The position numbers and the translations under genes were made by a program. A stretch of 32,856 bases of DNA, from contig CAZKJF010000012.1 in NCBI GenBank assembly GCA_964553025.1, forward strand, positions 1-32,856, given 5' to 3'. How positions within the stretch are numbered: position 1 is the stretch's first letter; each line of letters opens with the position of its first letter. The notes beneath the pieces were generated by a model, which ran no database searches, was not told the DNA's origin, and saw nothing but the letters and a program-made list of their open reading frames with translations. Shown one piece after another: positions 1-7,614 of the stretch. This DNA is from 2-01-FULL-49-17 sp964553025. Lineage in GTDB: Bacteria > Patescibacteriota > Minisyncoccia > 2-02-FULL-40-12 > GWA2-44-9.

Positions 1-15
1 TTTTATGATTCGAGA

Positions 16-336
16 TTACATCTCGTCGTTGCTGCGGAAGGTTCGAGGACCTCGGCCAAACCCACCCGGGCGGCGCATCGGTCGGTCCGTCATCGGACGG
101 GCCTCATTGACGGTCAACGGACGACCATCAAGCTCTTTGCCATTCCACATTTCGATAGCTTTTGCAGCAGCATCGTCTTCAGCCATTTCAACGAAGCCGA
201 AGCCTCGTGAACGACCCGTCATTTTGTCCATCATAACGGTTGCCGAAGTGACCTGTCCAGCCTGTGAAAAGGCCTGCGTCAAGCCATCGTTGGTAGTGTC
301 GAAAGACAGATTACCAACGTATAAGCGTTTTGCCAT
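16..336 (-). CDS. RRM-domain RNA-binding protein
   Basis: This is a 106-residue single-RRM protein of the bacterial/cyanobacterial Rbp type, expected to bind single-stranded RNA in the cytoplasm. The RNP2 motif LYVGNL is at residues 5-10 and RNP1 RGFGFVEM at 44-51, both with the aromatic residues that stack on RNA bases. The tail after about residue 80 is rich in Arg, Gly and Pro, as in glycine-rich RNA-binding proteins. The ATG is the only start that keeps the full beta1 strand. There is no clear SD; the mRNA should have a leader of about 90 nt with a hairpin. Related proteins are often cold-induced, so a role in RNA folding or stress is possible, but that is inference. Confidence 0.95.
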   Translation of the reverse strand: MAKRLYVGNLSFDTTNDGLTQAFSQAGQVTSATVMMDKMTGRSRGFGFVEMAEDDAAAKAIEMWNGKELDGRPLTVNEARPMTDRPMRRPGGFGRGPRTFRSNDEM

Positions 337-360
337 TTCGTAATGTGATAACTTTTTTAA

Positions 361-392
361 CTAGTAGGGCGACCTTCTCCGGTTCCTACTAG
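361..392 (-). promoter_or_regulatory. Hairpin in the 5' leader of the RRM gene
   Basis: An inverted repeat has arms CTAGTAGG (361-368) and CCTACTAG (385-392). It can be lengthened by an A-T and a G-U pair, with a small inner ACC/GGT stem. It lies between the promoter and the ATG, so it would form in the mRNA leader. On the mRNA strand the loop shows GGAGAAGG, too far from the ATG to be its SD. It could be a regulatory leader or a stability element. Confidence 0.6.
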
Positions 393-434
393 CTGTAAAA
401 GCCGGGAAACCATAGAAAAACCTACAATGGTACC

Positions 435-463
435 ATTATAGCATATCCCTGCCGGACTGGCAA
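435..463 (-). promoter_or_regulatory. Promoter of the RRM gene
   Basis: The -35 is TTGCCA (458-463), the spacer is 17 bp, and the -10 is a perfect TATAAT (435-440), read on the minus strand. Transcription should start near 428, giving a leader of about 90 nt. Confidence 0.8.
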
Positions 464-472
464 TAGAGGAGA

Positions 473-1231
473 CTATTTGGAGCCTTGGAGCGCCTGCTCA
501 ATCGCGGATTGGAATACGGCGTAAGGCTGGGCGCCGACGACTTTCAAACCGTTAATCGAAAACGTAGGCGTCCCGTCCACGCCCGCCGCCGTACCGTCAG
601 CGATATCTTTATTGATCTCGTCGGTATAATTTCCGGCTGTCACGCAGCCGTGAAATTGCCCGACGTTCAAACCAACGGCCGCGGCCCATTTTTCCGTGTC
701 AGCTTGAGTAAATGGAATCGTATCAACGCCTTGCTTGTCCTGTTCGGAGAATATTTCATCATGCATCTGCCAGAATTTGCCCTGATCAATCGCACAGTCG
801 GCGGCTTGGGCGCCCAGCATGGAGTTCGGATGAATTGAAAGCGGAAAATCGCGGTAGACAAGTTTCACTTTGCCGGTATCAACGTAGTTCTGCTTGATCA
901 GCGGCAGAGTATCCCGCCAAAACGCGCGGCAATATGGACACTGGAAATCGCTGAACTCAATCATGGTCACCGGCGCATTCGGATCGCCAAGCACCGGATC
1001 GTCATCAGTGCCGACAGTAATGTATTGGGAAGTCGTATCGCCCTGGGCCTGCTGCTGGATCAGCGCCTGGCCAGCCGATAAGCGGGCATAAAGAATCGAA
1101 CCGCTGATCATAATCGCCGCAATTAATATCGCTCCGGGCAAAATAAGCTTTGAGAAATCAAATCCCGGTTCGCGCTGAGGAGGCATCGGCGGTTGGGGAA
1201 ACGAAGTGAGAATTGGTTTTACCTCTTCCAT
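473..1231 (-). CDS. Membrane-anchored DsbA-like thiol oxidoreductase
   Basis: This 252-residue protein has a proline-rich cytoplasmic N-terminus (1-25), one membrane segment (about 29-49) and an external thioredoxin-fold DsbA domain (about 70-250). The active site is C98-P-Y-C101 in the context DFQCPYC, and GTPTF near residue 217 supplies the cis-proline loop. The family forms or exchanges disulfides in exported proteins. Here it would act at the outer face of the membrane and could serve Cys-containing surface proteins nearby, such as the 5651-6760 product. The start is set by a -10 that ends six bases upstream, predicting a leaderless mRNA. Confidence 0.93.
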   Translation of the reverse strand: MEEVKPILTSFPQPPMPPQREPGFDFSKLILPGAILIAAIMISGSILYARLSAGQALIQQQAQGDTTSQYITVGTDDDPVLGDPNAPVTMIEFSDFQCPYCRAFWRDTLPLIKQNYVDTGKVKLVYRDFPLSIHPNSMLGAQAADCAIDQGKFWQMHDEIFSEQDKQGVDTIPFTQADTEKWAAAVGLNVGQFHGCVTAGNYTDEINKDIADGTAAGVDGTPTFSINGLKVVGAQPYAVFQSAIEQALQGSK

Positions 1232-1237
1232 TTTTTG

Positions 1238-1246
1238 AGTATATCA
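1238..1246 (-). promoter_or_regulatory. Extended -10 of the dsbA-like gene
   Basis: TGA-TATACT on the minus strand is an extended -10. Exactly six bases separate it from the ATG, so the first transcribed base should be at or next to the start codon. The -35 is weak (TCGACC at 18 bp). Confidence 0.65.
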
Positions 1247-1298
1247 TATATACTGTCGGCAGGTCGAGTACCAATCAATTTTTGGAAGTCACACTCAC

Positions 1299-1415
1299 AT
1301 GAACGAAGAAACAAAGACCTGCCCGGTGTGCAATCACGTTCACAAGAACACTGATGGCACCTGCGGCGAAACGACTGACTCTGGTACGTGCACCTGCAAC
1401 GGCCAGCAGCAGTAA
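1299..1415 (+). CDS. 38-residue Cys-rich peptide
   Basis: ATG to TAA gives a 38-residue peptide with cysteines at 8, 11, 22, 31 and 33 (CPVC near the start, CTC near the end), two histidines, and a Gln/Asn tail. The pattern suggests a small metal-binding or knuckle-like peptide; I recognise no family. A GGAAG lies about ten bases before the ATG, and a strong terminator follows within 30 nt, which together support a real short gene. It is divergent from the dsbA-like gene. The alternative is a chance ORF. Confidence 0.55.
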   Translation: MNEETKTCPVCNHVHKNTDGTCGETTDSGTCTCNGQQQ

Positions 1416-1441
1416 CTCAGTCAGCCAACTTAATTGACTGA

Positions 1442-1489
1442 CTAAAACAATCCAGCCCCTCGCATTCGCGAGGGGCTGGATTGTTTTAG
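1442..1489. terminator. Perfect 22-bp bidirectional hairpin
   Basis: A 22-bp perfect stem with an ATTC loop starts CTAAAACAATCC and ends GGATTGTTTTAG. The T-rich arm serves as tail in either direction. It closes the unit of the 38-residue peptide and separates it from the minus-strand genes. Confidence 0.85.
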
Positions 1490-1507
1490 GAGACGTTTAG
1501 GATAACA

Positions 1508-1545
1508 GAAAACCCGCACGGAACGCGAGTCTTCGCCATCGTGCG
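1508..1545 (-). terminator. Terminator after the interrupted small gene
   Basis: On the minus strand a hairpin with outer arms CGCACG/CGTGCG and inner GCGA/TCGC is followed by GGGTTTTC. It lies downstream of the 1599-1868 gene. A separate 8-bp hairpin (1587-1603) covers that gene's stop codon. Confidence 0.55.
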
Positions 1546-1598
1546 AGTTTGAGGCGGGAGCCTTCAGGCTCTAACCAGCCATTTTTCGTGAAGCTGCT

Positions 1599-1868
1599 TC
1601 ACGATCCTTTTTTATTGAGAAGGATACTCAACGGCGGATTGTAGTATGATGTCGAGTCGGCCTCATACTCAACGCAAATGATCCAGCCAGGCTGGAAATC
1701 CATCCCTCTTGGACCAAACATCTTCGCATACTGATTCAGAACACCGTCGTGATAATAAACATCCATCACGACCATTGGTCCGGAAGTATGCAAGAAGCGC
1801 CATTCAAAAGGAACATCTTCGGACTATATTACTGAATCTCCGATCATAAACGGGCAGGAGCCGCACAT
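1599..1868 (-). pseudogene. Small gene interrupted by an in-frame TAG
   Basis: A strong SD (GGAGG, 1875-1879) stands six bases before an ATG at 1866-1868 that opens MCGSCPFMIGDSVI. Codon 15 (1824-1826) is TAG, and the same frame then stays open for 74 more codons of protein-like sequence (SEDVPFEWRFLHTSG onward) to a TGA. The downstream part has no SD or ATG of its own near its beginning. Read through, the product would be 89 residues with an N-terminal C-x2-C. It could be a recent nonsense pseudogene, a sequencing or assembly error, or programmed readthrough. No family recognised. Confidence 0.6.
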
Positions 1869-1916
1869 AGCTCACCTCCGAATAAAAACTATTATCTTTT
1901 GGGAATCTTGTCAAAC

Positions 1917-2513
1917 TTATGCGGAATCACTTTCTCCGATAAATATTTCAACTCTGTTTTTGCCGTTCTTTTTCGCCGCATACATCGCCGCATCGGCTTT
2001 CATAAGCATCTCGCCGAGCGTTTCTTCGCCTTGGTAGTCCATAAGCCCCAAACTGACAGTTACTGAAGTGGGGCCGCTAGAAGTTTCAATCTTTGCTTCT
2101 TCAATATCGCGCCGCAAATTCTCAGCCACTTTCTGGCCCGCCTCAATGTCGGCGCCCAACAGTATCGCCGCGAATTCCTCTCCGCCCCAGCGCGCATAGA
2201 TATCGCTCGTTCGCAAGCGGTGCCGGATTACATCCGCCACCGCGACCAGCACGCGATCCCCCGCTTCATGGCCATAGGTATCATTAACGGTTTTAAAATT
2301 ATCAACGTCAAAAAAGATGATCGAGAATGGCAGCCGGAATTCCTCATGGCGCCGGTCGTCGCGATGCCGAAAGGGAATCGCCCGAAATGCCCGCCCCGCT
2401 TCATCCTCGAACCCGCGCCGGTTCAATAATCCTGTGAGTTCATCATAGTACGCGAGCTTCCGCAGCCGTTCAATCTCCGCCTCCAATTGTCCAATATCCT
2501 TCTCTTCCGCCAT
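1917..2513 (-). CDS. Soluble diguanylate cyclase (GGDEF domain)
   Basis: This 198-residue protein makes cyclic di-GMP from two GTP. A short helix (1-20) leads straight into the GGDEF domain, starting at YYDELTGLLNRRGF. The signature is GGEEF at 110-114, and R101-T-S-D104 five residues earlier matches the RxxD inhibitory I-site, so product feedback is likely. FFDVDNFKTVND (about 67-78) supplies the metal-binding Asp. There is no sensor, receiver or membrane segment, so control may be by expression or by a partner. No EAL, HD-GYP or PilZ protein is in the window. The leaderless promoter fixes the start. Confidence 0.95.
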   Translation of the reverse strand: MAEEKDIGQLEAEIERLRKLAYYDELTGLLNRRGFEDEAGRAFRAIPFRHRDDRRHEEFRLPFSIIFFDVDNFKTVNDTYGHEAGDRVLVAVADVIRHRLRTSDIYARWGGEEFAAILLGADIEAGQKVAENLRRDIEEAKIETSSGPTSVTVSLGLMDYQGEETLGEMLMKADAAMYAAKKNGKNRVEIFIGESDSA

Positions 2514-2519
2514 ACCCCC

Positions 2520-2528
2520 AGTATATCA
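2520..2528 (-). promoter_or_regulatory. Extended -10 of the diguanylate cyclase gene
   Basis: TGA-TATACT, the same nine bases as before the dsbA-like gene, ends six bases before the ATG (spacer GGGGGT). A leaderless transcript is predicted. Confidence 0.65.
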
Positions 2529-2544
2529 TTCTTGCTCGAGAAAA

Positions 2545-2814
2545 CTAAATAGAAAAATTAAATGAAGCCGTTATGTAAAAAAATAAAAATAAAATGATAA
2601 CCAAAATTACTGAAAGGGAACGCCATAACCATTGCTTACTCTTCCAGAAAAGCAAACAGGAACTAAAAATAGCTATGCCGAGTAGAACCAAGCTGATAGC
2701 TCTATCATGCTGATGCCCCCATGCAAAATTTTCATTAGTCGCAAGATGAGCGTTAGAAAAAGCAATAAGTACTGGCAAGATAATCCCCCAGAAAATTATT
2801 TGAAGTTGTTTCAT
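2545..2814 (-). CDS. Small three-helix membrane protein
   Basis: This 89-residue protein has three hydrophobic segments (about 4-22, 41-57, 65-83) joined by short polar loops. Its ATG overlaps the stop of the lipase gene in an ATGA (2811-2814), so the two are translationally coupled. No family recognised. The coupling suggests a membrane partner of the secreted lipase, for example in export or immunity, but nothing in the sequence proves that. Confidence 0.75.
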   Translation of the reverse strand: MKQLQIIFWGIILPVLIAFSNAHLATNENFAWGHQHDRAISLVLLGIAIFSSCLLFWKSKQWLWRSLSVILVIILFLFFYITASFNFSI

Positions 2815-5570
2815 ATAGTTGTTATGCTAATTATACCTTTTGTAGTATCCACTCTCAAATGCTTAATCCCGTTCGCCGTACTTTTGATAAGCTTCTTGTC
2901 TTTATAGTTGTAGATCATTGATTTATCAGTCTTTCTATCATAATCAATTCGAGCGATCTCTTGGCCGCGGACCAAGATAGTTTCGTTTAGTTGGTTGATT
3001 TTGTTATTCTTACGCGAAAAATTCACAATAAAGACGTTATCACTCAAATCATGAAACACTCCGTTATAGGTAACCGACCCCAGAGACAGTGTTGATATCG
3101 GACCAATCTTTATCTTCAAAAATTTGATCACCGAGCTATTTCCGGCTGCGTCTTCAGCGATACAGCTGATGCTCGTGCACGAAACCGGCGCCTCAGACGT
3201 GAATGCAAAAGCTTCTTTTGCGGTATCAAATTGGACATTGAACTCCGGAGCAGTTTTGTCAATCTTAATATTGAGAGTTTTCGCGGCCTCTTGATTACCG
3301 GCTTGATCTACCGAATAATATTGCACTGAAGTTGTACCTTCGGTGTTAACGGTAATAGGACCACTGTAGAGCTGGGGTGAGCCGCCGTTGATTGCATAAA
3401 ATGCCTCCTGAACGCCAGAATCATCGTCGCTTGCTGCCAGCGCAATCTGGACATCGCTTCGATACCAATCGTTATCTCCCCGGGTGCCCGTTACGGTGGC
3501 CGTCGTCGTTGGGGCGACTGTATCTGTACTGCCGCCAATGATTTGCGTCGCATGCACTGTCTGCCCGTCAACGCTAATGGTCGTATCAGAACTGGTATCC
3601 GTAATATTTAACAACACGGGTGCAGACATCGCCACCGGCACGTTTTGATATACAACCTGTCTATCTTCCTGCCCATTATCATTAGAGCCGATCAACAAAT
3701 CAAACGTGCCGGTGGCCGTGCCTGCACCTTCGATACGATATGTTTGGCCTTCATCGGTCGGTAGAAACATAAACGTGTGACCGTCAATAATGTCGTAATA
3801 TGAACCAGGAATATTATTCTCAATTCCTTCCCCGTCAATCGGGCCGGCACGATTTCCATTTTCATCGTATGCATGCACCATAACGGGACTGTGCCAGGTC
3901 AGAGTCTTTCCTTTGAAATTGCAGAAACTGGAACTAGTGCTGAAGTTTGGACCGGATTCAATGGAACGGCCATCCAGTATATTCACGATCTGAGGCGCTA
4001 CAAAACTGGGCAAATTAGGATGATCTACGTCCTTTGCATAAAACTTATGAGAGTCAGGGATATTAATATACGTCGAGCTGTTCAAAGGCACTGTTCCGTC
4101 ACCGGACATATAGCCAATATTTAAGAGCGGATCAGATTCATTCATCGGGCCGATATTGTACATCGCCGGCGTGCTGACTTTGCATCCGGCAATGTTATAT
4201 GTATCAACGCCAGAAAAATCAGTAAGTTCAAGAAGTTTCCGGAAGAAAAAGTCGTTTACGTTGAACATATTGCCGTTTAAACCCTTCTGAAGTTCAAGAT
4301 ATGCATTTGATTCATTGTAATTCAGGACATGCGTACCAGTTGTGAGATAACCGCCAAATTCATCTTGATAGACTAAGCTCGGCATCAGTTCGTACAAAGA
4401 ATCCATATTATGAGCTAATTGCTGAATTGGATCTTTTTGAAGCCACGGAATGCCAAATTTATCCCCGTGTAAGAGCATATCTGCAGCTTTTGGCGCACCC
4501 AAATGCGGCGTACCGACAAAAATCAATTTATCAATCAGATCTTTCCCTGCCTGCTGAATGTAATCTTTAACCAATAATCCGCCCATACTGTGAGCGATGA
4601 TATTAACTTTTGAACTCCCCGTCTTCTCCCGAATATCGGCAATTGCCAATTGCAACAAATCATCAGTTTGGTTCAAGTTCATTCGCCAATCATACGGGAA
4701 GTAAAATAGATTTTTATTGAGAACATACCCATCGGCTTCTAGGAAGGTTTCAAGATTTTTAAATGTATCTATATCATGGAAAGGTGCTTGCACATCCTTC
4801 ACCACCCCGCCAATGGAAGCATCCGTCAGCGGCGTACCATTAGCATCCAACTTCAAGGCATCATAAATAAACTGGCTGTTACCGGCCAGCATTTTATTGA
4901 CATTCGGCCAGACCAATTCGTTGTTCTGATAAAACTCAGTGCCGATAATCCCTGGGATAATAATAACCGGCGTTTTGGGATCATCGGTTCCTTCGAGTTT
5001 AAACGCCCATTCGCGATGAGTGTCTTCGGCCCAGGCGTTGGTTTGGGAATCAAAGTACCAATAAGAGGTGTTGGAAATGACATCCGCATCGGCACGCACA
5101 GAAGCATACCAGCCAGGTGCAGTGATATCTGATCGACTCCAGACCAGCCACCAGGGGCCGCCATTCGTCAGATCGACGCAGTGATTCAGAGGAAATGCGA
5201 TATAAGATGAGCCCGAAGCAGGCAAACTTGATCCTGGAATAACAGCTTCGGCAACTTTGGCCGTTGTTTCAGGAAGCGGATCTCCAGAACTATTGGGCCC
5301 GTAGATACTTAAAATGACATCATCCGTAGGATTTCCAACTCTGATAACTGGCGCCCGAACCGCGCACACGCCATAGGTAGTACCGGGACCGGGAATACTC
5401 GAAAAATACATTTCGGCTATCCTGATCCCTGCATCAGCATCAACTTTCCCCCAGGAAGTTTGATGGGGAGTAAAAATATCCGGGATTTCATAGAGAATTG
5501 TCCCGGCTGAACTAAGAGTTGGGAATAAAATAAAGAGAAGACTGACAATCAGACTAAATCGTTTCTTCAT
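2811..5570 (-). CDS. Secreted LCAT-family lipase/acyltransferase with Ig-like C-terminus
   Basis: This 919-residue exported alpha/beta hydrolase is of the lecithin:cholesterol acyltransferase type. A signal peptide (1-22) is followed by an N-terminal beta region. The catalytic domain runs from PVIIIPGIIGTEF (201-213), the usual oxyanion-hole start. The triad is S328 in AHSMGG, D491 in SGDGTVPL and H517 in VDHPNL. The C-terminal part (about 690-790) contains a module with YRSDV...YSVDQAGN, like the OmpL47/Ig-like repeats of cell-surface proteins. It probably acts on host or environmental lipids outside the cell; the substrate cannot be read from sequence. A 9-bp inverted repeat ends right at the ATG. 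Coupled to the small membrane protein downstream. Confidence 0.9.
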   Translation of the reverse strand: MKKRFSLIVSLLFILFPTLSSAGTILYEIPDIFTPHQTSWGKVDADAGIRIAEMYFSSIPGPGTTYGVCAVRAPVIRVGNPTDDVILSIYGPNSSGDPLPETTAKVAEAVIPGSSLPASGSSYIAFPLNHCVDLTNGGPWWLVWSRSDITAPGWYASVRADADVISNTSYWYFDSQTNAWAEDTHREWAFKLEGTDDPKTPVIIIPGIIGTEFYQNNELVWPNVNKMLAGNSQFIYDALKLDANGTPLTDASIGGVVKDVQAPFHDIDTFKNLETFLEADGYVLNKNLFYFPYDWRMNLNQTDDLLQLAIADIREKTGSSKVNIIAHSMGGLLVKDYIQQAGKDLIDKLIFVGTPHLGAPKAADMLLHGDKFGIPWLQKDPIQQLAHNMDSLYELMPSLVYQDEFGGYLTTGTHVLNYNESNAYLELQKGLNGNMFNVNDFFFRKLLELTDFSGVDTYNIAGCKVSTPAMYNIGPMNESDPLLNIGYMSGDGTVPLNSSTYINIPDSHKFYAKDVDHPNLPSFVAPQIVNILDGRSIESGPNFSTSSSFCNFKGKTLTWHSPVMVHAYDENGNRAGPIDGEGIENNIPGSYYDIIDGHTFMFLPTDEGQTYRIEGAGTATGTFDLLIGSNDNGQEDRQVVYQNVPVAMSAPVLLNITDTSSDTTISVDGQTVHATQIIGGSTDTVAPTTTATVTGTRGDNDWYRSDVQIALAASDDDSGVQEAFYAINGGSPQLYSGPITVNTEGTTSVQYYSVDQAGNQEAAKTLNIKIDKTAPEFNVQFDTAKEAFAFTSEAPVSCTSISCIAEDAAGNSSVIKFLKIKIGPISTLSLGSVTYNGVFHDLSDNVFIVNFSRKNNKINQLNETILVRGQEIARIDYDRKTDKSMIYNYKDKKLIKSTANGIKHLRVDTTKGIISITTI

Positions 5571-5623
5571 GGACAGCGTTTCGGAAAATCAGAATGTCTT
5601 TCTTTTATCCTAACACGCTGTCC
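5571..5623 (-). repeat. Inverted repeat abutting the lipase start codon
   Basis: Arms GGACAGCGT (5571-5579) and ACGCTGTCC (5615-5623) are perfect 9-mers separated by 35 nt. On the mRNA strand the second arm is immediately followed by ATG, so pairing would tie up the initiation region. It may be an operator, a translation-controlling stem or a weak terminator for the upstream gene (a T run precedes it). No SD is visible before this ATG. Confidence 0.5.
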
Positions 5624-5650
5624 AAAAAATTTCTCTGTGGATAATTCGGA

Positions 5651-6760
5651 CTAGTAGTAGATTGGGCCGCTGATCGCGCACTGTTTGACGGTGCCGAAGA
5701 TCGGATCACCGAACGTGGCATTTGTGCACCATACACCGTTCGTGAACGTGCGGTAGTAATAGTAGCCGTTAGCACCGTAACGGACGGTCTGGCTGCCCGA
5801 GAAACTGCAGAACTGGTTCTCACCGGCGCAGGTGTACCAATTGCCTTGGTTGTAACCGCCGCTGACGGTGATGTTAATCGCACCGCAGGACTGGTTCGAT
5901 GAACAGACGACGATTGCCGCAGCGGCCGGGTTCGTGCCCGAAACCGTCAGCGTACTGCCGCTGATCGTTGCCTGGACCGCATTTGAATTGGAATTATACG
6001 CTACATAGAAGCTGCCTATGCTGCCGTAGACGGAAACTGAAGTCTGCTGGCCGGCGGCCAAGGAGAGCGACTGCTGGCTGAACGTAATCGGCGTTACCGA
6101 GGGCGGATAAGTGGGATAGGGCGTCGGGTATGGAGTGTAGGTGGGATACGGAGTCGGCGAATAGGAAGTAACGGTCACAGAGAGCGTGGCGCAACCCGTG
6201 TTGCCATGGGAGCAAATGTTGAGCGTGCCCGACCCGATCGCAAGCGGGATAACCGTGAGTGTATTGCCCGCGATGGCGGCCTGGAAAATGTTACCATATG
6301 AGGAAGACATGCTGTACGGCATCTGGCCGCCGGAAATCGTAATATTCACGCTCTGCCCGACCGTCGCACTGACGCTGTTTTGGCTTAAGTAAATGGAACC
6401 TGAACCGTAGCCATAACTGGAAGGCCAGGTAACACTTGAGGACTGCTGGTTATTGACGGTAACGTAGACCGAACTGCCAGCAGGAATTCCATAGGCTGAA
6501 GAACTGACTGTCGTTGAAAAGTAACCGCCGGCATTTGTAGAACCCAGGTATCGCGACTGGTTGCCATAATAGCCGGACTGCTGGTAGAACAAGTATACGC
6601 TTGCGTAGGCATCGCCATATACGGTTATTTGAATGGAATCACCGCTGCCGGTGGCATACAAAGAAACCGTCGGCGTAACCGCCAATGCCGTAAACGAACC
6701 GCCGGCCAAACCTGCTATAACGGCAACTGCGACCAGTGCCCGCAGAAAAGAGTGTTTCAT
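5651..6760 (-). CDS. Exported Ser/Gly/Tyr-rich surface protein
   Basis: This 369-residue protein has a signal peptide (about 1-28) and a run of beta-rich, Ser/Thr/Gly/Tyr-rich segments that resemble Ig-like or BACON-type repeats (SLYATGSGDSIQITVYG, SLAAGQQTSVSVYG). A Pro/Tyr/Thr linker (about 200-223) separates them. The C-terminal module (about 305-369) has four cysteines and the pattern CAGENQFC...VRYGANG...CTNATFGDP. I recall this pattern from carbohydrate-active secreted enzymes as a lectin-like module, so sugar binding is a reasonable guess. It is probably a cell-surface adhesin or appendage component. Confidence 0.8.
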   Translation of the reverse strand: MKHSFLRALVAVAVIAGLAGGSFTALAVTPTVSLYATGSGDSIQITVYGDAYASVYLFYQQSGYYGNQSRYLGSTNAGGYFSTTVSSSAYGIPAGSSVYVTVNNQQSSSVTWPSSYGYGSGSIYLSQNSVSATVGQSVNITISGGQMPYSMSSSYGNIFQAAIAGNTLTVIPLAIGSGTLNICSHGNTGCATLSVTVTSYSPTPYPTYTPYPTPYPTYPPSVTPITFSQQSLSLAAGQQTSVSVYGSIGSFYVAYNSNSNAVQATISGSTLTVSGTNPAAAAIVVCSSNQSCGAINITVSGGYNQGNWYTCAGENQFCSFSGSQTVRYGANGYYYYRTFTNGVWCTNATFGDPIFGTVKQCAISGPIYY

Positions 6761-6791
6761 AATGCTGTAATATTAGATGTTTATTGCCCTA

Positions 6792-6820
6792 TAAATACCG
6801 CTTACCTGGATAAATGTCAA
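6792..6820 (-). promoter_or_regulatory. Promoter of the surface-protein gene
   Basis: A perfect -35 TTGACA (6815-6820), a 17-bp spacer and TATTTA (6792-6797) give a leader of about 30 nt. A second possible -10, TATTAC (6767-6772), ends six bases before the ATG and would give a leaderless mRNA. Confidence 0.65.
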
Positions 6821-6854
6821 GAGAGAAGCTGTTTCCCTTTCTTTCCGAAACCGC

Positions 6855-6860
6855 TATACT
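6855..6860 (+). promoter_or_regulatory. -10 of the EamA-like gene
   Basis: TATACT ends six bases before the ATG (spacer GGAATC), predicting a leaderless transcript. The -35 is weak. Confidence 0.6.
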
Positions 6861-6866
6861 GGAATC

Positions 6867-7289
6867 ATGAACTGGGTTATCTATGCCATCCTTTCCGCGT
6901 TTTTTGCCGCTTTAGTTTCCATTTTTGGCAAGATCGGCATCACCGGCGTGGACAGCAATCTCGCCGTCGCGATCCGGACCGTGATCATTGTTCTCTTTGC
7001 CTGGGCAATCGTGTTTCTCCAAGGCAACGCCTCTGAAATTTTAAAAATCTCAAAGCACTCGTATATCTTCATTATTCTATCCGCTATTGCGACCGGTTTG
7101 TCCTGGCTCTTCTATTTCAAAGCGCTACAAGCGGGACCGGCTTCCCGAGTCGCGCCGATTGATAAATTGAGTCTGGCGCTGACAGTCGTTCTCGCGTTTC
7201 TATTCTTGAATGAAAAACCGACCGTCGGCAACGTGCTCGGCAGCACCTTGGTAACGGCCGGGATTTTGGTGACGGTGTTCGTGAAATAA
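6867..7289 (+). CDS. Half-size EamA/DMT-family transporter
   Basis: This 140-residue integral membrane protein has about five hydrophobic helices and the EamA signature near its C-terminus (APIDKLSLALTVVLAFLFLNEKPTVGNVLGSTLVTAGI). Standard DMT exporters carry two EamA repeats in about 300 residues; this one has a single repeat and probably works as a dimer, like the ancestral half-size forms. Substrate unknown. It is a single-gene unit with a GC-rich hairpin right after the stop. Confidence 0.88.
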   Translation: MNWVIYAILSAFFAALVSIFGKIGITGVDSNLAVAIRTVIIVLFAWAIVFLQGNASEILKISKHSYIFIILSAIATGLSWLFYFKALQAGPASRVAPIDKLSLALTVVLAFLFLNEKPTVGNVLGSTLVTAGILVTVFVK

Positions 7290-7294
7290 ATAAA

Positions 7295-7317
7295 GCCGGC
7301 GAGCTTCGCTCGCCGGC
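7295..7317. terminator. Hairpin after the EamA-like gene
   Basis: A 10-bp perfect stem GCCGGCGAGC/GCTCGCCGGC with a TTC loop lies five bases after the stop codon. No T tail follows on the plus strand. It may act for both converging genes (6867 plus and 7330 minus). Confidence 0.6.
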
Positions 7318-7329
7318 AGCGCGGGACCG

Positions 7330-7533
7330 TTAATTTGAAACCCGCTCTCTCCGAACCCGGAACCGTTCCCCCGTCGCAGGACGGTCATAGGCCTCCCAGA
7401 ATTCGTAGCATGTCTCGCCGCGGCTGCTGCTTACTATGTGCGGCTTGGTCACGCCGAGGGGCTCATCGTCGTTCTGCAGATAGCTCGACGGCCGGATTCG
7501 CAAGAACATGATCGAAAGTTCCGGAAAACTCAT
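7330..7533 (-). CDS. Hypothetical 67-residue protein
   Basis: This is a small, charged, soluble protein (many Arg, Glu, Ser) with no membrane segment and no family I recognise. It is supported as a gene by a clear SD (AGGAG, 7539-7543, five bases from the ATG) and a good promoter. The ORF fills the space between two well-placed neighbours. Confidence 0.7.
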   Translation of the reverse strand: MSFPELSIMFLRIRPSSYLQNDDEPLGVTKPHIVSSSRGETCYEFWEAYDRPATGERFRVRRERVSN

Positions 7534-7577
7534 ATCTTCTCCTTTCTGTTGCCTAAGTTTCTCGGAAAACTAATAAT

Positions 7578-7606
7578 ATAATACGATAAATAGCATAGAT
7601 TGTAAA
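7578..7606 (-). promoter_or_regulatory. Promoter of the 67-residue gene
   Basis: The -35 is TTTACA (7601-7606), the spacer 17 bp and the -10 TATTAT (7578-7583), giving a leader of about 38 nt that carries the SD. Confidence 0.7.
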
Positions 7607-7614
7607 GAGATGCG

